Assembly: GCA_018907035.1 (NCBI GenBank)
Contig: JACCIC010000188.1
Coordinates: 523,501 to 587,500, forward strand
Origin: Sycobia sp. Sy_11
Taxonomy: Eukaryota > Arthropoda > Insecta > Hymenoptera > Epichrysomallidae
Direction of reading: 5' to 3'
Length of the DNA: 64,000 nt
Position 1 is the first letter of the stretch, and each line of letters begins with the position of its first letter. The position numbers and the translations under genes were made by a program. Of the stretch, positions 1-64,000 are shown in pieces. The notes under the pieces are model-generated. The model did not search any database. It saw only the letters and a program-made list of their open reading frames with translations, and was not told where the DNA came from.

Positions 1-126
1 TTGATGAGAGGGTTCTCTCTCTGCAACGGTAGCGCTAATGTAGCTATTCTGCGACAGGGTCAGGGATCAATTGCCACCGTCCTATCATTGCTACTACAAT
101 ACAAAGTTGATAGTAAATGATATATG

Positions 127-170
<44 letters not shown>

Positions 171-958
171 TTTTGTGTTAAATAGCACAATGAAACGAGC
201 TGTTAAATATCATTTGTCAAAAATTAAGGGAACATTGGAAAATTTGAAGGTATTCCTGTAAAAATAATTATTAGCTATGTATTATACTTATTTTTAAAAA
301 TATTATATAAAGAGACTTATATTTATTTATATTACTTAAATAGTAATATAATTAATTTTAGGGAATAAAACTTAGTTACAATTAAATTTGCTTTTTCATA
401 GCAAACATAAAACCATCATATAACACCATATTTTTCAATAAATGAAATGCAGTAACACCTTCCATTCTATACTATCGATTACTAAAATATTTACCAGATG
501 GTTATTCTTTATTTTAGTACATACTATATGCGTGATACCCTATAAAATTGAAAAAAATACAAGTGTTCTCTTACTATGTATCTAATTCAACACAATTTCT
601 ATTATGGCAATATTATAACGAATTTTAAGCTTGAAATACTAATATTCTTTTTTATGGGTCTATGATATTTTATCATATTTATAACAATAATAAGCTTGTT
701 TTAAAGGAATTATAGGTCTGGTTAGGAATACTTTGTATAAGTTAAAAAATATGTTTCGTAAAATAAAGTAAAATTAAATGTTTATTTAATAGAAATAATG
801 TAAATATAATTTACAAGAAATATGTTAAGTTCTCTTGATTATATGTTATATATTACGAGATAACTAAAACGTGTGAAGTAACAAAAATTTATTATTTTAT
901 TTTTTTAATTTTTACTTTAATTTCATTTTTATTTTATGTTTTAGTTGTAATTTTCATT
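1..958. other. AT-rich gene-free flank
   Basis: I see no supportable ORF, tRNA or element boundary here apart from the (AT)n tract at 129-167. The sequence is AT-rich with short A and T runs. It lies downstream (3') of the minus-strand transporter gene. Confidence 0.5.
129..167. repeat. (AT)n microsatellite
   Basis: This is an uninterrupted AT dinucleotide tract of about 39 bp. Confidence 0.95.
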
Positions 959-1112
959 TCAGATGTTACAGGAGTGATTATAAACAAGGACAGTTTGACT
1001 GTCATTAATTAGTATAGTTTATTATAGTATAATGACTGTAAGACCGAGAAAAATATTTATTAATTGAATTCACAACAGTCGACATAAATACAGTTTTCAA
1101 AAACTAGAGTTT
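959..1112 (+). mobile_element. Penelope-like element terminal fragment
   Basis: The segment matches the right end of the Penelope insertion at 18.3-20.85 kb. Both share the block 'aacaaggacag...gactgtcatt', then 'gactgtaagac', then 'aatatttattaatt' and 'acagtcgaca'. No coding part remains, so this is a terminal scrap. It lies in the 3' flank of the transporter gene. The same end recurs inverted at about 4.3 and 52.0 kb. Confidence 0.65.
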
Positions 1113-1677
1113 TAATAATAATGCCATGTATGTGCGAATGAACAAGTGTATGCATATACGTGTGTATGTGTGTGTATACATATTTTCTATTCTGGTTCGA
1201 TTTTGGTAGTTATGCAAGGTTTTGAGCTATGTAGGTCTAATCCATAAAAATGAGGAATTCGGTGTCCAATCACTTCCTAGAGGATGACTAGTGTAATTGG
1301 TATTCGAGTACTAATGCATTCTAATATTTTTGCAATGTAGTAAGAAAATAATGACAAAACATAATTAAATTAAAAAATCGAATATTAAGATTTGCTATTT
1401 TATGAGCTTTTTATTAGTAATTCTATTTTTATTTAAAATTATAATTGTTAATTAATGATCAATCGGATCTTATCCATATAACTAAAATTAATTTTTTACA
1501 AGCTCACTATACTGCTTGGTTATGTAGAGAATACATCGTTATAGTCAATTTATTGATTTTCAAATAATGAAAGGTCTGTTTTATGTATATGTATTTAAGT
1601 GTTTAAAGTGGAATTATTAAATATTTCATATTTTAAGATTCATATTTTACGATATTTTCGAATCTTTATCTCATTCT

Positions 1678-1687
1678 TTTATTTATT
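1678..1687 (-). terminator. candidate polyadenylation signal of the SLC36 gene
   Basis: Two overlapping minus-strand AATAAA hexamers (TTTATT on the plus strand at 1678-1683 and 1682-1687) lie about 90 nt beyond the stop codon at 1775. The assignment rests on position and hexamer only; the flank is AT-rich, so chance occurrence is possible. Confidence 0.4.
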
Positions 1688-1774
1688 TTGTCTTTTTGGC
1701 TGTAGAGAATGGTTTTAAATATTTATCATATGCTGATCATAAGAACGCTTTTAATATTTATCAAATTACAGGTT

Positions 1775-58919
<57,145 letters not shown>

Positions 58920-59021
58920 TTGTGATTTCTATAAAATAAGTTATAGTATTTTAGGACAGCAAAGAGGTTAAAAAATTACTTAGACTAAGAAAAACTTATA
59001 TTCCTATTTATTTTAGTGACC

Positions 59022-60633
59022 AATTTATCCTCAGTCGAAAATTAATTTAAATGATTTCTTTGAATGTACTGAACAGTAGAATGATCATCCGCTGCGGCAG
59101 CTAATCTGAATGTGGCAACACAAGGCACCCAAACTTTATGAAAATGTTAAAAAAATGATAAAAACCAAGTTTTACGGAATATCTGTGAGTTTAGAATAAA
59201 ATTGTTCAAACAAAAGTTGTAGATCCTATTTAAATGAATTTTTTATGTTCTATTCCTTTTTTCTTTAAAGCTAATAATTATGGAGCAATACGCAATTAAT
59301 TATGAATATTTCGAGCAGTTATCAACCCAAGCCATGGTCGATATGTCAGGGATCTACCTCGCCAATCAGATGATAGAGGGTACAAGTATTTTTTAATTTG
59401 TGATTTTGCTCATAAAATTATAGTTATAGGCAAAAACATATCGAATGTAAAAAATTTATTTTAGCTAAATGGAACGTATTTTTCATTGCTTCAGCGGACA
59501 TACATTCCAGATTGTTGCAATCCTAAAAATTATTATAAATGAACTTACATGTATTGTAGAACAAGATGAAAAAAGAAATTTATGAGGATAAACGGCAACT
59601 GATAGGTAAAACTGCAGGAACATGATGGATATCTCGCGTGGTGTACTGTCATCGAATCACCTAATACATTTTCCAGAATCTTATTATCATTTGAATAGTT
59701 TTTGTAATATTTATCTATTATATTATTCTCTGACAGAATATGATACGAGAATACATAATTTTTGAAATTTTGGAAGCACCTTTAAATGATTTTATTGTAT
59801 GCATTATAACAGTATACAAATATCTAATTATTATAAATTAAAGAGTCATGTTTACTATTGTAATAATTTATACATTTTTCTGGAAAAAAATTCTGTAATA
59901 TTTAAAGAAATAAATTATATGTGTATAGATGTCACTATCATACTTCCATATAAAAAATTTCCTTCGCCATTATTGTATTTTAGTATTTTTCATTTATTTA
60001 TAATGAAAAATTTTTAATAATTAGGAAAAGATTGGTAGAAATAATTTTTCAAGCTTCAGAATATTACTATTATATATCAAATTGGCTGAATTCATGGTGA
60101 ATTAGTGAAAAGCATTAAAAACTTTGTATAGAATAATAAATAAATGATAGTATATGAAACAATAGAAAGTTTGTTAAAAATTATTTTAAACAAAATTTGG
60201 AATCAACCTAAAATAAATTTTTTACATTCTATATATTTTTGCTTTAAAACTATAATTTTATGAGCAAAACTTAAAATTACAAAATACTTGTACCATGTAT
60301 GATTTCAGCTGCGAGGTAGATCTCTGACCTCTTGACTATGGCTTGGATTGATAACTGCTCGAAATGTTCATAATTAATTGCGTTTTTCTCGATAATTATT
60401 AGCTTTAGAGCAAAAATGGATAGAACATAAAAAATTTGTTTCAATAGGAACTACGATTTCTATACTCACATACTATTTCACAAAACCTGGTTTTTATTGA
60501 TTTTTTAACATTTTCACAAAGTTTCGGAGCCTGGCATTACCACATTCAGATTAATTGACGCCGTGTATGATTGCTACGTTTTAGAGGACATTGAAATGAA
60601 TCATTTAAACTAATGTTCGGCCGAGGATAAATA
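59022..60633. mobile_element. Foldback-like element with about 430-bp inverted arms
   Basis: The left arm (about 59022-59469) and right arm (about 60209-60633) are imperfect inverted repeats along their whole length. Shared blocks include 'attatgaa(c/t)atttcgagcag', 'gatctacctcgc', 'ctcataaaattatag' and 'gtaaaaaatttattttag'. A spacer of about 740 bp between the arms has no credible ORF. It may be a non-autonomous DNA transposon or a foldback element. It begins about 95 bp upstream of the first coding exon of the transporter. Confidence 0.7.
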
Positions 60634-61916
60634 TATGACGTAAAAATGTTGCTGGCTTCCGGACTATTAGAACGTTAAGCTATATTATGATTAATGAATA
60701 ACTCAGAATAACCCAAAGTATATATATATATATATTTTTTTAACGGGCTGGGAACAGGCGGAGATACACCGAAGCACGGCTGATCTTGTACGGCCTGCGT
60801 TGTCTGTTGAAAAACATCGTTAACTAAAGATGGTCTTGCTTTTTTGTAAATTCTCTGATTATTTAAATTATACCTAAAAATTCAGTTATATTTTACTTAA
60901 TGATGGTTATACTTCAATAATTTAATCGGAAAAAGAAATGCTACCTGTATAATTTATTATTGAATATCAGAACTATATCCTTAAAACTATTTTAGCATCA
61001 TGATATGATTTTTTTACATTTTTTTCATTTTGAATATATATATTGTTGATTCTAGATTGAATTTTCGTTTATATCAATAATTAAAAGCTCAACGCTCAAT
61101 TTTTGAAACTGCACTAATGAAATTTATATAAATATTAGATAAACTGATAGAATTCTTTGAAATTTCCGTCGGGTTAAATTTTTCTGCTTGAAGTTAGTTT
61201 ATGTTATAACTATGGTCAAGCTTACAATTCCCAATTGTTTTAATAAATGACAGTTTTAATAAATTTAATAATAAAATTAAACTAACGTAATTTATTTAAA
61301 TTAAAAAAAGTATTATATACGAAAGACATATCAAAAACTTTAATATTCTTTAGAGAGTTTGTTCAGAACAGCATGAAAATGTATTTAGATAAAAACATAA
61401 TTAACATAACAGATTTTGTTGATAGCGGGAAGATTTTCTCTGGTATATACAAATCACCTTTCTGATGTTGAAATTGATGGTATCAAATAGCAATATAAAA
61501 AATAATGAATCAAATCAAAATAAAATGTTAGGAATAAATTCTAAATCTTAATACAATTTATAGAAAACTTATGCTCCGGTTTTAAGATGAGTTGTGGTAC
61601 ATTTCTTTCCACCATTTGCCAAGAAGTTCGAGATGACAGTACGTCTACTGAGTCTTTCCTAATGAAGTATTTACTTAATCATAATATAACGATAAATTTA
61701 TTATTTTCAGTAACAATAGACATCAATAATATCGTTAAAAAATTTTAAAGAATTTCAAAGTTAAAAACTTTAGTTCATTTCGTGAATATTTAGGAATTTC
61801 AATTAAGAGAAATTACAAACATAATCGTATGGTTTTATTCCTGGTAGAATTCATATTTAACATTTCAAAGTATTTGAGTTTTGGTCAAGCACACCTGGTG
61901 TTTACGCCTATTGAAC
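60634..61916. other. Gene-free AT-rich sequence
   Basis: Nothing was recognised on either strand except a short (TA)n tract near 60720. It separates the foldback element from the copia 3' LTR and could contain upstream non-coding exons of the transporter gene. Confidence 0.4.
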
Positions 61917-62256
61917 TGAAGGATTAATTGGGTTTTCAATAAATAAAGCAGAGTTTTAAGTTAATATTATTAGCACGTCTTTATTAATCGTCTCATCAAT
62001 ACAGAGCGTCAAGATGAACTGGCGCGTGCCAATGCAGCCACCGGCTATCGCTCGTAGCGCGTACACATACACTTGTATATATAGGCATCAGCTCGACGAA
62101 GTGCGTCAAGCTAACGTCTCTATATCCAACACTCTCTCAGTAGCACAGACGCACTTGCGTGTATCCGTGCTCTATTCATTCAAGCTAGACTTTATAAATT
62201 TTAAACTCAGATACACACCAATCACACAACGATAAGAATATACAATATTAATCACA
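61917..62256 (-). repeat. Copia 3' LTR (candidate boundaries)
   Basis: On the minus strand the block starts TGTGATTAAT at 62256 after 'gaagcagcagc' and ends CCTTCA at 61917, so it has TG...CA ends and about 340 bp. It contains 'attaataaagacg', a polyadenylation signal, near its 3' part. The partner LTR lies outside the window, so the ends are inferred. Confidence 0.5.
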
Positions 62257-62565
62257 GCTGCTGCTTCATGTGCTGAAAATAAGTGTATTGTATGTGTACA
62301 AAATATAAATATATATGTGCGTATGTGTGTTTATGGAATGTATCAATGGCTTGTGATGATGATAGTTGTAACTGCGTTGACCCACAAATATTACGGAGAG
62401 GATGAATAGTCCAAAGGCAAATATATGATTTTAATTGCAAGTTTATTTTCCATTATTATTTATTAGTTTATTTTAATTATTTTACTCCTCATCACTCCAG
62501 TTTTCCTCGCCGCATTCTGTAAAATACATATAGTGATTTAATTATTGAGAATTAAATTAGTCAGC

Positions 62566-63051
62566 CTACACCGATTTCAACCCTTTTGTAAATATATCTG
62601 CTAACTGTTCCTACGTTTTGACCCATTTAATTTCTACGTGTTTGTTATTTAAGCACTCCTTAACGTAATGTTCTTTACGGTCTATCATATGCCGAAACCT
62701 ATTGCTCCCGTCGGTTTTAGCACATGATTGCGTGGCCTGATTGTCGCAATACAGAGTTATAGGATACAATTTTTGTTTTAATATAACTTGAATTGAATTG
62801 TGTAGAACTTTGAGTTCCTGACACGTATTACTCATCGCCACATACTGAGCTTGGCAAGTGGACAGAGCCACACTTGGCTGCTTTTGTGTCCTCCAGCCAA
62901 TTGTATCTCCGTACAGCTTGATTACATAGCCGCACGTGGTTAATGAGCCTTTACAGTCAGAAAGGCTAGCATCAGAATATGCAACTAATTTTTCCTCAAT
63001 TCCTTTATACGTAAAGCCTAGCGTTTTTGTTCGTTGGCTTGGCGTCAGCAA
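62566..63051 (-). pseudogene. Copia RNase H, with a premature stop
   Basis: The frame reads LVAYSDASLSDCKGSLTTCG (first Asp), then WRTQKQPSVALSTCQAQYVA, where the usual E of S-T-AEAE is Q (TCQAQY), and LYCDNQATQSCAK (third Asp) and HMIDRKEHYVKE. A TAG at 62610-62608 interrupts the conserved tail EQLADIFTKGL, which continues to a stop at 62566. The Glu loss and the stop both argue for inactivity. Confidence 0.8.
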
Positions 63052-63406
63052 AGCCGAATCTATTTAACACATTATCTATAAATTTAGTCTGAGACAATTT
63101 CATTGTTCGTTTATTTAAATCACGTTCTATCCTAATACCGAGAAATTCTTTAGGTTCGTTGAATGTTTTTATTTTAAACTCGTTTCCTAAGTTCTTTAAG
63201 GTGTTATTAATTTCGTTATCATCGTTACTCATTACTAATACGTCATCTACATATAATAACATTACCGTGATTTTAGTTTCGTTTAATTTTGTGAATAGAC
63301 ACGGATCGAGGTCGTTATTTACGAATCTTAATTTGTTGGCGGTTTCTGTGAACTTAATGTTCCATCGATTGGGACTAATTTTCAAACTATAAAGAGATCT
63401 TTTCAA
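63005..63406 (-). pseudogene. Copia reverse transcriptase, C-terminal half
   Basis: It reads KRSLYSLKISPNRWNIKFTE, DPCLFTKLNE, then VMLLYVDDVLVMSNDDNEIN with the catalytic YVDD intact, FKIKTFNEPKEFLGIRIERD and KLSQTKFIDNVLNRFG. A frameshift near 63410 separates it from the N-terminal half, and a second near 63040 precedes RNase H. Confidence 0.82.
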
Positions 63407-63416
63407 TTTTAATATG

Positions 63417-64000
63417 TTATTTTCGTTTCTTACTGGACATCGGCTTAATCCCTCTGGGAAATCTTAAGTATATATCTTCTGCTATGTCGCCGTATAGGAA
63501 CGCGGTTTCGACATCTAACTGTTTCAAAATAAGGTTATATTTGTTCGAGATAGCTAGGAACGCTCGAACTAACGATAATCTTGAAACTGGTGCATAAGTT
63601 TCGCTAATGTCATATGTGTTTTTGACTTTGAAGCCCCTAATTACTAGCCTGGCTTTAAATGTTATTTTCCCATCGTTTGCTATCTTTCGTTTAAAAACCC
63701 ACCTGGCATCTAAAATGTTCGGTTTAGTATTTTGTTTAAACATTTCTGTTTTTGTGATTTCGGAGAATACATTTTTATCATTTAGCGAGTCTATTTCCTG
63801 TTTGATTGCTTTTTCCCAGTTTCTGCAATCGGGTGAATTTATTGCTTCTCTGTATGTTTGAGGATCCCTGTTGATTTTGGCTAAGAGCGCGTGGTATTTG
63901 ATTTCATTGTTACTATCTAGTTTGTCTGATTCTAACGAATATATATTTTGATTATTTGATCTTTTTGCCATACTGCGCGTTATCCGAGGCTCTTGTTTGT
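63417..64000 (-). pseudogene. Copia integrase-RT linker and RT N-terminal half (partial)
   Basis: The frame is open to the window edge. It contains DPQTYREAINSPDCRNWEKA, LDARWVFKRKIANDGKITFK, ARLVIRGFKVKNTYDISETY, APVSRLSLVRAFLAI and LKQLDVETAFLYGDIAEDIY (first catalytic Asp), all diagnostic of copia RT. The usual FLNG is FLYG. The Met at 63971 is internal. Confidence 0.85.

Larger units (their letters stand above)
62257..64000 (-). mobile_element. Ty1/copia retrotransposon, 3' half, running off the window
   Basis: RT and RNase H of copia type lie on the minus strand, followed by the candidate 3' LTR. The reading frame is still open at the window edge, so integrase and gag should lie beyond 64000. 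Confidence 0.85.

Noticed and set aside
1113..1774. Additional 3' exon of the transporter
   Set aside because: The frame already ends with a TAA at 1777-1775 at the normal C-terminal length, and no further coding-like sequence follows.
59799..60017. 72-aa ORF in the spacer of the foldback element
   Set aside because: AT-rich, low-complexity composition without any motif; expected by chance.
62014..62235. 73-aa plus-strand ORF
   Set aside because: Lies antisense within the candidate copia LTR and has no domain.

Overview
The window looks like a TE-saturated, AT-rich insect nuclear genome. A hymenopteran such as an ant is plausible but is inferred only from the TE mix and AT content. The evidence for an animal genome is a spliced SLC36-type (pathetic-like) amino acid transporter with GT-AG introns, many mariner, Penelope, Ty3/gypsy, BEL, copia and LINE sequences, a tRNA-derived SINE family and long (AT)n/(GA)n microsatellites. 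I see no prokaryotic features, CRISPR array or operon.

One host gene frames nearly the whole window. Its coding sequence runs on the minus strand from an ATG at 58919 to a stop at 1775. It has four exons (58928-58843, 4061-3654, 2860-2500, 2386-1775) whose phases match exactly and give a 485-residue transporter. The first intron is 54,781 bp, so almost everything from 4.1 to 58.8 kb is intronic transposon debris.

Region by region: 1-4.06 kb holds the last three exons, with two SINE copies in intron 2. 4.3-6.85 kb is a head-to-head Penelope-like element (PLE-A) cut by a mariner end. 7.18-23.5 kb is one large Ty3/gypsy element with LTRs of about 1.8 kb; a 5'-truncated LINE is nested in its gag region, a near-identical intact mariner sits in each LTR, and a second inverted Penelope (PLE-B) lies in the 3' LTR. 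23.5-27.8 kb holds a (CT)n/(GA)n-bearing repeat family, a 60-bp-period degenerate minisatellite that reverses orientation, and a CpG-rich candidate solo LTR. 27.8-29.7 kb is a decayed mariner joined to a GC-rich coding-like relic. 30.4-34.4 kb is a second decayed gypsy. 35.7-36.6 kb is another mariner. 36.9-39.0 kb is a third gypsy on the minus strand, broken by a SINE. 41.7-42.9 kb is a mariner. 43.8-46.8 kb is a nearly intact Penelope (PLE-C) with direct terminal repeats and an 8-bp target duplication. 47-50.3 kb holds two more decayed mariners and a LINE scrap. 53.4-56.0 kb is a BEL/Pao element. 57.4-58.0 kb is a further copy of the 23.6-kb repeat. 59.0-60.6 kb is a foldback-like element beside the first coding exon. 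61.9-64.0 kb is the 3' half of a copia element running off the window.

Most element ORFs carry stops or frameshifts. Exceptions are the two mariner transposases (345 aa, DD34D intact), the PLE-C reverse transcriptase ORF (468 aa, YVDD intact) and the LINE ORF, which is open for over 550 codons but has altered catalytic residues. The most interesting signals are hammerhead-ribozyme-like motifs at each better-preserved Penelope terminus, the twin mariners in the two LTRs of one host element, the SINE family, the foldback element and the tiny distant coding exon.
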